From: DASSUW01 sp963774155
Lineage (GTDB): Bacteria > Actinomycetota > Thermoleophilia > Solirubrobacterales > Solirubrobacteraceae
NCBI GenBank assembly: GCA_963774155.1
Contig: CAVZDW010000001.1
Span: 89,023-153,022, forward strand
Direction: 5' to 3'
Length of the DNA stretch: 64,000 bases
Part shown: positions 32,428 to 40,598 of the stretch, piece after piece
How the letters are laid out: each line of letters opens with the position of its first letter
Numbering within the stretch: position 1 is the first letter of the stretch
The notes under the pieces: generated by a model
The model's database searches: none
What the model saw: only the letters and a program-made list of their open reading frames with translations
Told to the model about the DNA's origin: nothing
Made by a program: the position numbers and the translations under genes

Positions 32428-33144
32428 ATGGCCACTCGCTTGAAGGCCGTCGTACCGCTGATCGTGTCGATCGGCCTGCTGGCGTTCCTCGCGACCGAGC
32501 TCGCGCTGAACTTCACGTTCCACTGGGTGACGGTCCAGAACGGGGTGTTCGGCGCCTACGGGCTCCCGGAGAACGTCCATCTGATCCTGCCGGCGCTGTT
32601 CGTCGCGTGGGGGCTCTACTTCATGCTCGGCGCGAATCGCGCCGCCCTCGGGAAGACCGTCATCGCCGCGGCGACGGGCTCGGTCGGCGCCGGGATCGCG
32701 ATGTTCTTCGGGCCGATGCTCGCCGAGTCGCCCGACTTCTGGGGACTCGCCGTCATGATCGGGATCACCGCCGCCGGGCTGGTGGTGCTCTCCACCGTCG
32801 TGGAGGACGACCGGTTCGCGCCCGCGCCCGCGTTCTTCTGCTACGCGTCGGTGTTCTTCTGGTGGATCGCCACCGGGCTCGACAACTTCGTGCCGGGCGG
32901 CAAAGGACCACACACCGCGGAAGCCCTCATTGCAGCCATCACGGATACCCCGCTGGCGGCCGGGACGGGCGCGTTCGGCGGCCTGCTCTCGATGTCATGG
33001 ATCGCCGTGGTGGTCAGCGTGTTCGTCTCGCTCGTCGTCGGCGCCCTGATCGGCGCGCTCTCGGTCCTGCTGGCCGGCGTGTTCGGGAAGGTCGGCGCCG
33101 GCCGGAGCGCTGAGGCCCCCCCGAACGTGGCGGTCAACGCGTAG
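32428..33144 (+). CDS. DUF1097-like membrane protein
   Basis: A 238-residue protein with about six hydrophobic helices (AVVPLIVSIGLLAFLATELAL, LPALFVAWGLYFMLG and others). The FFGPMLAESPDFWGLAVMIG region and Gly-rich helices match the general look of DUF1097 inner-membrane proteins, with moderate certainty. A strong GAGGAGGA precedes ATG 32428; the long open frame upstream of it is antisense to the beta-propeller gene. The stop TAG overlaps the GTG start of the DUF2283 gene by one base, so the two are an operon. Confidence 0.72.
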   Translation: MATRLKAVVPLIVSIGLLAFLATELALNFTFHWVTVQNGVFGAYGLPENVHLILPALFVAWGLYFMLGANRAALGKTVIAAATGSVGAGIAMFFGPMLAESPDFWGLAVMIGITAAGLVVLSTVVEDDRFAPAPAFFCYASVFFWWIATGLDNFVPGGKGPHTAEALIAAITDTPLAAGTGAFGGLLSMSWIAVVVSVFVSLVVGALIGALSVLLAGVFGKVGAGRSAEAPPNVAVNA

Positions 33145-33395
33145 TGATCCGCACGACCTTGGACGCGGCCGGCCGCGCGTACCTCGACCTCGGCTCCGGC
33201 GGCGAGATCCGGGATTCCGTGGCGCTGGACGAGCTCGGTGATGCCGATCGGGTGCCGGCGCTGGGCTCGATCGTCCTGCACTTCGACCACTACGGGCGGC
33301 TGGCCGGCATCGAGGTCACCGACTCGGCGGCCTCGGTGTTCCCACCCGAGCTACTGGACGCAGCCGACCCCCCGGGAGGACCTGCAGCACGCTGA
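33144..33395 (+). CDS. DUF2283 family small protein
   Basis: An 83-residue protein with the DUF2283 pattern: an AYLDLG strand, then IVLHFDHYGRLAGIEVTDSA near residues 43-62. Members are small beta-rich proteins with unknown function. The GTG start shares one base with the stop of the DUF1097 gene. The 3' 80 bp overlap the tail of the sulfatase-like gene on the other strand, and the last about 15 residues (ADPPGGPAAR) are probably non-essential. Confidence 0.75.
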   Translation: MIRTTLDAAGRAYLDLGSGGEIRDSVALDELGDADRVPALGSIVLHFDHYGRLAGIEVTDSAASVFPPELLDAADPPGGPAAR

Positions 33396-35403
33396 TCGAG
33401 TTGGACCCCACGCGGAGGGAATCCGGGCGCACCATGGCCGCGAACTGGCCGCCGCTCTCGGCCGGGTAGGTCCGGGTGGTCGCCTCGATGCGGCCGTTGA
33501 CGGCGACGGCGAGGACCGTGCCGTCCGGGAGGTCCGCCACCGAGCCCGAGACGAGCGACGGCACGACGGCCGCGTCCTCGGCGATGGCCTCGTAGGCGCC
33601 GGGTGCGTCGATCGTGGCACGCGACCCGCTCGGAGCAGCGTCGCCGACGCGGCGGCCGAGCAGGTCCGGGCGCGGTCCGATGCCGTACACGCCGCGCCGC
33701 AGCAGTCGCTCCTCGACCTCGTCCCGCTCACGGACGCCCTCGACGAGCGGTCCCAGCGGCCCGGGCGCGCCCGGCTCGCCGTCGTCCATCACGTCGATCG
33801 GCGCGCCGGCGTCGACCGGGCGCTCGTCGGCGGGCATCCCGTCGGCCTTCCACGGCAGCGGGACCCCGGCCGCCTCGGCGATGGTCGGGAGGGCGTCGAT
33901 CGTGCGGACCGCCCGCTCGTCGACGCCGCCCGAGCGCTGACCGGGCCGCTTGAGGAGGAAGGGGACGACGACGAGGTCGGGCCTCGTCTCCTCCTCCAGG
34001 CGCCGGCGAGGCTGGCCGGCGTGGAACGACACGCCGTGGTCGGCGGTGACGAGGATCACCGCGTCGTCGTAGAGGCCCACCGCGCGGACCCGGTCGAGCA
34101 GCCGGCCGACCAGCGCGTCGGTGTACTGGGTCTGCAGCACGTGCCGCTGGAAGATCTGATCGACCTGCCACTGGCGGTCGCTCCAGCGGCCGTCGCGGAA
34201 CCCCGGGTACGCGCCGCGGTGGATCGCGTACTCGCGGCCGTCCGGCAGGTAGTGCGACGGGCCGTGCGGGAGCGACGAGTGCATGAAGATCAGCGGCGGG
34301 CGCGAGGACGGCCGGTCGAGCGCGGCCGTCATGCGGGCGAAGTGCGCCGGGGCGTCGTCGCCCCGGAGCCGCTCGACCACGCGCCCGAGGAGCCGCGCCC
34401 GGGGGGAGCGATCCACCTGCGCGGTGTCGAAGCCGAGCCAGCCGTCGTCGATCGGGGGCAGGCCCTCGCTGAGATCGTCGGGGAGGAGGAGATGCTCGGC
34501 GACGATCCGCAGGTCCTTCGCGAGGCCCGAGAGCCGCGCGCGGGTCGCCGGCTTGGGCTCGGGGCAGAGGCGAGCCGGGCAGACGTCGGTGATCGGCTCG
34601 ACGGCGGAGATCTCGTGGCTGCGCCCGAACAGCGTGAAGAGGTTGCGCGGATGGTCGGTCGACGTCGGCAGGTCGTCGACCTGGGGCGTCTCTCCCGTCA
34701 GCTGCGCCGGGATCGCCTCGGAGGTGTTGTCGGCGACGGTCGTCGCGTTGCGGTACAGGGTGGCGTCGGCGGCGAAGCGCGCGAGGTTCGGGAAGAGCTC
34801 GGCGTCGATCCGGCCGTCGGGACCCGTGAGCGTCGAGACCGGCAGCTCGTCGAGGACGATGTGGACGATCGGCGTCGACGACCTCGCCGGCCCCGCGACC
34901 GACCCCGACGCCTCTCCCGGCATCACGAGGTCGGACACGGGCGAGAAGAAGAGGAAGAGGACCAGGAACACGAGCGGCGCGGGGGAGAGGACGGTCAGGA
35001 ACGCGCGGACGCCGGCCGCGCGGACGTAGAGCACCACGGCGCCGATCCCGAGCAGGAGCGCGACCCCGACCGCCACCACGGAGCCCGACAGCGCGTCGCC
35101 GAGCGGCGGCAGCACGAACGCGGCCACGAGCAGGCCGATGAACGCGAGGTGGAGGAACCAGCCCAGCTCGGGCCGGATCCTCCCGACCGCCCAGACGGCC
35201 CCGGCGGCCGCGAGCGGCGGCACGAGTCCGTAGCCCAGCGCGAACACGAGGATGTCGAACGTCGTGTGGCCGCGGGCGACGAAGAACTGCGCGCTGTCGC
35301 CGAGCAGCTCGAACATCGGCTGGACGAACGCCAGCGCCCAGAGCCCGCCGAGGTGCAGGGCGGCGCGCCAGAAGCCGATGGACCGTTCGCTCTCCCCGCT
35401 CAC
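33316..35403 (-). CDS. Membrane sulfatase/phosphatase-superfamily protein
   Basis: A 695-residue protein with four to five N-terminal transmembrane helices (about residues 10-165) and an extracytoplasmic alkaline-phosphatase-superfamily domain. HIVLDELPVSTL begins that domain, FPNLARFAADATLYRNATT follows, and the metal site is VILVTADHGVSFH near residue 450. This is the layout of LTA-synthase-like or sulfatase-like membrane hydrolases, but the canonical Cys/Thr nucleophile motif is not evident. A C-terminal region of about 130 residues is Pro/Gly/Arg-rich. The start is GTG 35403 with TATTTT six bases upstream. Substrate unknown, possibly a cell-envelope polymer. Confidence 0.8.
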   Translation of the reverse strand: MSGESERSIGFWRAALHLGGLWALAFVQPMFELLGDSAQFFVARGHTTFDILVFALGYGLVPPLAAAGAVWAVGRIRPELGWFLHLAFIGLLVAAFVLPPLGDALSGSVVAVGVALLLGIGAVVLYVRAAGVRAFLTVLSPAPLVFLVLFLFFSPVSDLVMPGEASGSVAGPARSSTPIVHIVLDELPVSTLTGPDGRIDAELFPNLARFAADATLYRNATTVADNTSEAIPAQLTGETPQVDDLPTSTDHPRNLFTLFGRSHEISAVEPITDVCPARLCPEPKPATRARLSGLAKDLRIVAEHLLLPDDLSEGLPPIDDGWLGFDTAQVDRSPRARLLGRVVERLRGDDAPAHFARMTAALDRPSSRPPLIFMHSSLPHGPSHYLPDGREYAIHRGAYPGFRDGRWSDRQWQVDQIFQRHVLQTQYTDALVGRLLDRVRAVGLYDDAVILVTADHGVSFHAGQPRRRLEEETRPDLVVVPFLLKRPGQRSGGVDERAVRTIDALPTIAEAAGVPLPWKADGMPADERPVDAGAPIDVMDDGEPGAPGPLGPLVEGVRERDEVEERLLRRGVYGIGPRPDLLGRRVGDAAPSGSRATIDAPGAYEAIAEDAAVVPSLVSGSVADLPDGTVLAVAVNGRIEATTRTYPAESGGQFAAMVRPDSLRVGSNSISVLQVLPGGRLRPVARVGTPRPPSR

Positions 35404-35409
35404 GCTCGC

Positions 35410-35415
35410 AAAATA
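35410..35415 (-). promoter_or_regulatory. Putative -10 element TATTTT of a leaderless promoter
   Basis: TATTTT, a strikingly A/T-rich hexamer for this sequence, lies on the minus strand exactly six bases before the GTG of the sulfatase-like gene at 35403. Confidence 0.55.
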
Positions 35416-35532
35416 CGGGTCGGTGCCGACAGGTCCGGCGCCGGTTGGCGCTTGAAGCTCCCCGAACGATCAGGAGTTCTGACACGTAGGGTTGACCTGC
35501 CGTCAGTTGCTGGAAGACGATGACGGTCGGTC

Positions 35533-35691
35533 ATGGGGAAATTCGAGTCAGCGAAGTCGCTCCGCGATCAGGTCGTCGAGATCCAGAAGATCGTCAGCGA
35601 CGCGCAGCAGCAGCTGAAGCAGGCCGACTACGCCCTGGAGACGCTGGAGAAGCGGCTCGAGGCGCTCGAGCCCGTCGCGCCTCCGCGTTAG
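35533..35691 (+). CDS. 52-residue coiled-coil protein
   Basis: A small gene found by reading the strand directly: ATG 35533 to TAG 35691. Residues 8-45 are a continuous heptad pattern (SLRDQVVEIQKIVSDAQQQL, KQADYALETLEKRLEALE) strongly predicting a short coiled coil, and codon third positions are G/C-rich as in real genes. Its stop overlaps the stop of the convergent LLM oxidoreductase gene. No family recognised. No strong Shine-Dalgarno site is present. Confidence 0.6.
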   Translation: MGKFESAKSLRDQVVEIQKIVSDAQQQLKQADYALETLEKRLEALEPVAPPR

Positions 35692-36530
35692 CGGATGGCG
35701 TCGGCGAGGAGGTCGACCTGAGCGGGGTCGGGTGAAGCCGGGAAGGCGATCACCTCGTCCAGGCCCGCCTCGTCGAAGCCGGCGAGGAGCTGCTTGATCG
35801 TGTCGGCGTCCTTGGCCGCGCCGTCGGCGATCTGCTCGGCGTAGGGGCCGAGGAAGGCGTAGTAGTCGCCGAGCTTCTCGCGTGCCATCGCCTCGGCGTC
35901 GTCGCCGAGGACGAAGTAGAAGAGGGCCATCGTCTTCGGCTCGTCGGTGCGGCCGGCGGTCGCCCAGGCCTCGCGCAGCTTGTCGCGGGGCTCCGCGAAC
36001 CTCGACGCGTCGCCGCCTCCCATCGTCCAGCCGTCGGCGTACTGCGCGGCGCGGCGGAACGCCGCGTCGGAGGTGCCGCCGATGAACAGCGCCGGCGGGT
36101 GCTCGACCCGCGGGCCGACGGGGCTGTCGTGCTTCCAGAGGCCGTGGAGCTCGCCGAGCTGGCGATCGAAGTCGCGGCCGCGGGTGTGGAAGTCGGCGCC
36201 GCTGACCTCGTAGTCGTCCTCGCGGCCCCCGGGCGAGAGGCCGAGGACGAGGCGGCCTCCCGAGAGGTCGGCGATCGTGGCCGCCTGCTTGGCGAAGAGG
36301 GCGGTGTTGGTCCGCAGGGGCGCGATGAGGATGTCGGTGACCAGCCGGATGCGCTCGGTGACCGCGGCGGCGGCCGCCAGCGCGATCAGCGACTCGTAGT
36401 TCGCGAACGCGATCCGGTCGATGGTCCCGAGGGAGGAGAAGCCCGCCTCCTCGGCTCGCTGCGCCCATTCGACGATGCCGGCGCGGTCCACGCCGCGTAT
36501 TGCGTTGGGGAGCCCGATGCCGACATCCAT
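35688..36530 (-). CDS. LLM-class flavin/F420-dependent oxidoreductase
   Basis: A 280-residue luciferase-like monooxygenase. It starts with the strand DVGIGLPNAIRGVDRAGIVEWA and continues with the conserved RIRLVTDILIAPLRTNTALFAKQAATIADLSGGRL region (two segments), then LGLSPGGREDDYEVSG, the flavin/F420 contact loop. FIGGTSDAAFRRAAQYADGW is the late family motif. Length is typical. Cofactor (FMN or F420) and substrate cannot be settled by eye. It stands alone between the coiled-coil gene and a small hypothetical gene. Confidence 0.88.
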   Translation of the reverse strand: MDVGIGLPNAIRGVDRAGIVEWAQRAEEAGFSSLGTIDRIAFANYESLIALAAAAAVTERIRLVTDILIAPLRTNTALFAKQAATIADLSGGRLVLGLSPGGREDDYEVSGADFHTRGRDFDRQLGELHGLWKHDSPVGPRVEHPPALFIGGTSDAAFRRAAQYADGWTMGGGDASRFAEPRDKLREAWATAGRTDEPKTMALFYFVLGDDAEAMAREKLGDYYAFLGPYAEQIADGAAKDADTIKQLLAGFDEAGLDEVIAFPASPDPAQVDLLADAIR

Positions 36531-36616
36531 CGCTCCCAGGACAGTAGCGATCGCGTTCCCTCGGCGGGCGTACGATTCAATGGCGATGTCCGACGGCGCC
36601 GCGACGAGGCCGACCG

Positions 36617-36775
36617 CTAGGCGAGCTCGACGATCACGGCCAGCTTGGGCTCGTCCCAGAAGAAGATGAGCTCCTCGGCGTCGTACTCGACGCGGTCGGG
36701 CGGCGAGAGGTCAGCCTCCTCGAGGAGCGAGCGGAAGCGGGCTTCGGCTGCGCGGTGGCGGTCTGAGACGGGCAT
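36617..36775 (-). CDS. Small hypothetical protein, 52 residues
   Basis: A 52-residue acidic protein (MPVSDRHRAAEARFRSLLEE ... DRVEYDAEELIFFWDEPKLA) with a helix followed by two strands. It is compact and plausible as a conserved small actinobacterial protein. The open frame extends far upstream only because it is antisense to other coding sequence, so the ATG at 36775 is chosen. It is followed on the same strand by the LLM gene. Confidence 0.6.
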   Translation of the reverse strand: MPVSDRHRAAEARFRSLLEEADLSPPDRVEYDAEELIFFWDEPKLAVIVELA

Positions 36776-36849
36776 GCTGCGACGATCCCAGGCCGGGCGT
36801 CGCACGTGGCGCAGGGGCTGTGCCGACTTGCGCGCGGAATCGTGCCGAT

Positions 36850-39168
36850 TCAGCGCACGCGGACGCGCTGCGTGACCGACTTGCGCGCGCCGTCGACCCG
36901 GTACGTGAGCACGACCGAGTAGCGCCCGCGCGCGAGGTGCACCGCCATCGAGCGGCCGCGTGCCGCTGCCACGGCGCGCCCGCCGCGCTTGAACGAGGCG
37001 CGCACGGCCGAGGCGCCCGCGATCTTCACGCTGCAGACGACCGAGACCTTGGTGCCCTTGACCTTGCCGGACTTGCAGGTGACCACGGCATCGCGGCCGG
37101 CCGGGCCGGTCGCACCGGTGGCGCCCGTCCCGCCCGTCGCGCCCGGCGCGCCGGTCTGACCCGTCGCGCCCGTGGGACCCGCCGGACCCGTCGGCCCGAC
37201 CGTCGAGGGCACGTCCGAGGTCTCGCACTCGGCGATGTCGTCGTAGGAGTCGCCGGTCTCGACGTCGGTGTCGGCACCGCAGCGCACGAGGTCCGAGGAG
37301 CTGTCGCGCGAGCGGACGTTGTCGGCTCCCGCGCCGGCCCGCAGCAGGTCCGAGCCCGCGCCGCCGGTGAGGTCGTCGTTGCCGAGCCCGCCGTCGAGCT
37401 CGTCGTCGCCCTGAGCGCCGTCGAGCACGTCGTTGCCCGCGCCGCCGCTGAGGATGTTGGTGCCGGTGGTGCCGGTCAGGACGTCGGCGCCGCCGCCGCC
37501 GGCGATGCCCTCGACGTCGGTCTCCACGGTGTCGCTCTCGCCGGCCTCGCCGTCGTCCGCGGCGCCGTCGGAGTCGGCCGTGATCGGGGCCGAGCGAGCC
37601 GTGTAGTCGGCCGTGTCGGTGCCCGCGCCGCCCAGCAGCAGGTCGGCCCCGAGGCCGCCGTCGAGCACGTCGTTGCCGCTGCCGCCGTTGAGCACGTTGA
37701 CGCCGGCGGAGCCGGTCAGGCGGTCGTTGGCGCCGCCGCCCGTCAGGTTCTCGACGTCGGCGGAGATCAGGTCGTTCTCGCCGGCCTCGCCGTCGTCGGC
37801 GACGCCGTCGACGTCGGCCAGCACCGGCGCCGTCCGCGCCGTGTAGGTGACGGTGTCCACGTCCCCGCCGCCGATCGCGACGTCGCCCGCACCGCGACCG
37901 AGGTCGAGCAGATCGTTGCCCGCGCCGCCCGACAGCACGTTGGTGGCGTTGTTGCCGGTCAGCGTGTCGTCGCCCGACCCGCCGACGATCCGCTCGACGT
38001 CGGGGCGCACGTTGTCGGCCTCGGCGGTCTCGCCGTCGTCGGCCGCGCCGTCCAGGTCGACGGTCACGGAGGCGATGCGCGTCGAGTAGTCGGCCGTGTC
38101 GAGCCCGGCGCCGCCGGTGTGGGTGTCGCCGCCGGCGCCGCCCTCCAGCGTGTCGTCGCCGTCGTCGCCGTTCATCACGTCGGCGCCGGCCTCGCCGTGC
38201 AGGACGTCGGCACCCGGCCCGCCCGACAGGGTGTCCGCGATCGCGCTGCCGGTCAGCGTGTCGTCGCCCGAGCCGCCGACGACGCTCTCGACGTCGGTGC
38301 GGACGGTGTCGTCCTCGCCGGCGGCGCCGTCGCCGGACAGGCCGTCCAGGGTCACGGTCACCGCCGCGACGCGGCCCGCGTAGGTCACGATGTCCGTGCC
38401 CGCGCCGCCGGTCAGCGAGTCGTCCCCGTCGCCGCCGTCCAGCGTGTCGTTGCCGGCCTCGCCGTCGATCGAGTCATGGCCGGCGCCGCCCCACAGGACG
38501 TTGGCCAGCGCGCCGCCGAGCATCGTGTCGTTGCCCGAGCCGCCGATCGCGTTCTCGACGTCGGTCTTGACGAAGTCGCCCTCGGCGGGCGCGCCGTCGT
38601 TGGCCAGCGCGTCGATCCAGATCGTCACCGCGGAGACGCGGGTGGAGAAGTCGGCGACGTCGGTGCCGGCGCCGCCGTTGAAGACGTCCGCGCCGGTGCC
38701 GCCCGTCAGCGAGTCGTCGCCCCAGTCGCCGTTCAGCGTGTCGATGCCCGCACCGGCGTTCAGGACATCCGCGTCGGTGCCGCCGTTCAGCGTGTCGGCG
38801 CCGTCGCCGCCTCCGAGCACGTCGTCGCCCGCGCCGCCGGTCAGCGTCGCGTTGGCGGTGCCGGGGCCGATCGAGATGACGTCGTCGCGGTCCCGTCCGT
38901 CCACGCTCAGCAGGGTCAGCCCGGCGCTGGGGCAGGTGGCTTCCGACGGCGTGATCTGGATGCAGCCACCACCCGCGGTCAAGGGCGCGGTCGCGTCGGT
39001 CAGCGTGTAGGTGCCGGCCGCGAGGGTCACCGACAGCGTGTTCGCCTCGCCCTCGGCGGCGACGTACGTCAGCGTGGCCCCGCCCAGCGAGACGGTGGCG
39101 GCCTGAGCGGCAGCGGGAGCGACGGCCAGCAGGAAGGCGGCCAGGAGTGCGGAACGACACAAGCGCAT
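36850..39168 (-). CDS. Secreted calcium-binding RTX-repeat protein with collagen-like segment
   Basis: A 772-residue exported protein. Signal peptide at residues 1-24 (LLAAFLLAVAPAAAQA). A short beta-rich N-terminal region. Then about 540 residues (about 100-645) of RTX-type repeats, GGxGxDxLxG such as GGAGNDVLDGAQGDDELDGG, interleaved with a recurring strand of the form VTxDxDGxADDGExxExDxVxxDVExxxGGxG about six times. A collagen-like Gly-x-y run follows (about 657-691, GPTGPAGPTGATGQTGAPG). The C-terminal 80 residues form a beta domain (VTCKSGKVKGTKVSVVCSV ... TYRVDGARKSVTQRVRV). RTX repeats bind Ca2+ outside the cell. No type I secretion genes are nearby, and the signal peptide indicates Sec export. 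Confidence 0.88.
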   Translation of the reverse strand: MRLCRSALLAAFLLAVAPAAAQAATVSLGGATLTYVAAEGEANTLSVTLAAGTYTLTDATAPLTAGGGCIQITPSEATCPSAGLTLLSVDGRDRDDVISIGPGTANATLTGGAGDDVLGGGDGADTLNGGTDADVLNAGAGIDTLNGDWGDDSLTGGTGADVFNGGAGTDVADFSTRVSAVTIWIDALANDGAPAEGDFVKTDVENAIGGSGNDTMLGGALANVLWGGAGHDSIDGEAGNDTLDGGDGDDSLTGGAGTDIVTYAGRVAAVTVTLDGLSGDGAAGEDDTVRTDVESVVGGSGDDTLTGSAIADTLSGGPGADVLHGEAGADVMNGDDGDDTLEGGAGGDTHTGGAGLDTADYSTRIASVTVDLDGAADDGETAEADNVRPDVERIVGGSGDDTLTGNNATNVLSGGAGNDLLDLGRGAGDVAIGGGDVDTVTYTARTAPVLADVDGVADDGEAGENDLISADVENLTGGGANDRLTGSAGVNVLNGGSGNDVLDGGLGADLLLGGAGTDTADYTARSAPITADSDGAADDGEAGESDTVETDVEGIAGGGGADVLTGTTGTNILSGGAGNDVLDGAQGDDELDGGLGNDDLTGGAGSDLLRAGAGADNVRSRDSSSDLVRCGADTDVETGDSYDDIAECETSDVPSTVGPTGPAGPTGATGQTGAPGATGGTGATGATGPAGRDAVVTCKSGKVKGTKVSVVCSVKIAGASAVRASFKRGGRAVAAARGRSMAVHLARGRYSVVLTYRVDGARKSVTQRVRVR

Positions 39169-39246
39169 TACGCACCCCTGATCGACCACTTCACTGCACC
39201 CTTGATGAATTGGACGAATGACCGAGCGTCGGTTAGCGTCGGCCCG

Positions 39247-40589
39247 GTGATCAGGTTCGGGCTGGGGGTCGTCCTCGTCGTGCTGCTCCTCGCCGCCCCG
39301 GCGCAGGCCAAGACCACGACCCACACCTGGCGCGTCGGCCCCGTCGCCCTCAACGGCTACGGGACCGAGCAGGGCCTCCAGCGCACGCGGGCGCCCACAG
39401 CGCAACGGCTTCGTCACGGCGATGTACGCGCGGCTGGTCGACGCCGCCGGCAACCCGGTGCCGCAGGAGCGCGTGATGCTCCACCACGTCTTCTTCGTCA
39501 ACCACGGGCGCTTCAAGGGCGACCGCCGCGCCGGCGACTGCCGCTCCAAGGACGCCGAGACGTTCTACGGCACGGGGGAGGAGGACCAGGCGGTCCAGCT
39601 CCCGCCCGGCTACGGCTACAAGATCCGCAAGGGCGACCGCTGGCGCGTCGGCTGGATGTACATGAACCACCGCCACACGAAGGACCGCGTGTACCTGCAG
39701 TACACGGTCACCGTGACCGACGACCCGCTGACCCCGGTCACGCCGTACTGGGTCAGCGTGAGCTGCGCCGAGGGCAAGATCTACAGCGTCCCGGGCGACG
39801 GCGGGACCCACCAGCGCTCCCGCACCTGGACGGTCCCGAAGGCCGGCCGCATCGTCGTCGGGGCGGCCCACGCCCACGGCGGCGCGCTCTCGATCGACGT
39901 CGCGGACGAGCGCTGCGCCGGCCGCCCGCTCCTCACCTCGACCGCGCGCTACGGCACCGAGACCGACCCGATCTACAACCTGTCGCCGGTGCTCCACGAG
40001 CCGGCGCCCCGGAGCATGGGCGTCGCCGTCTCGGCCACCGGCTGGCCCGTCGACCGCGGCGACCGCCTGAAGGTCACCTCGAACTACTCCAACGCCAGCC
40101 CGCACAGCGCGGTGATGGGGATCATGCACCTCTACATCGCGCACGGGCCCGGCCGCCCCGAGCCCTGCCCGCCGCCGCCCGCCGACATCACCGAGCAGCG
40201 CCTGGCCTTCCTCGGCGCCCCCGGCCGCGACGTCCCGCCGCTCGAGCAGCCCGAGCTCTCCGCCCTGGATGCCCAGGGCATCGCCTTCCCCGTGGCCGAT
40301 CTCACGGGCCCGATCGTCACCGCGGACGACCGAGGCGGACGTCGCGGTCTCCAACGCCGCCTTCAAGCCGCGCCGCCTGTCCATCGCGAGCGGTGCGCTC
40401 GTCCGCTGGAAGTTCGACGACCCGGTCCAGCACGACGTCACGCTCGCCAACGGCCCGCGCGCCTTCGCCTCGGCCTACACCCGGCGCGGCACGTTCCGCC
40501 AGCGCCTCACCGTCCCCGGCCAGTACCGGATCTTCTGCTCGCTGCACCCGGTGACGATGTCTCAGACGATCGACGTCCGACCGGAGTAA
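39247..40589 (+). pseudogene. Copper type II monooxygenase-like protein with C-terminal cupredoxin domain, two frameshifts
   Basis: GTG 39247 starts a signal peptide (GVVLVVLLLAAPAQA) and a mature N-terminus (HTWRVGPVALNGYGTEQGL). After a shift near 39395-39400 the main domain follows (FVTAMYARLVDAAGNPVP, then LHHVFFVNHGRFKGD, MYMNHRHTKDR, AHAHGGALSIDVADE, HSAVMGIMHLYIAHG). The His-His, Met and His-x-His motifs resemble peptidylglycine/dopamine beta-monooxygenase copper sites. A second shift, an extra C at 40330-40331, leads into a cupredoxin-like end (ALVRWKFDDPVQHDVTLANG ... RIFCSLHPVTMSQTIDV) with the type I copper ligands His, Cys, His, Met. Repaired, it is one chain of about 446 residues. 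Confidence 0.72.
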
Positions 40590-40592
40590 CGT
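40587..40592 (+). promoter_or_regulatory. Putative -10 element TAACGT of a leaderless promoter
   Basis: TAACGT overlaps the stop of the copper-protein gene and lies exactly six bases before ATG 40599 of the sensor kinase. Confidence 0.5.
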
Positions 40593-40598
40593 CAGCCC

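Noticed and set aside
36823..36889. 14-bp direct repeat CCGACTTGCGCGCG at 36823 and 36876
   Set aside because: Too short in such biased sequence, and one copy is coding.
37300..38870. CRISPR-like array of regularly spaced repeats
   Set aside because: The periodic DNA repeats encode RTX protein repeats in one long frame. Units are imperfect, with no unique spacers and no cas genes.
36820..40554. Very long plus-strand open frame (about 1244 codons)
   Set aside because: It is antisense to the RTX gene, whose repeat and signal-peptide features are clear. Only its last part (39247 on) overlaps a real plus-strand gene start.
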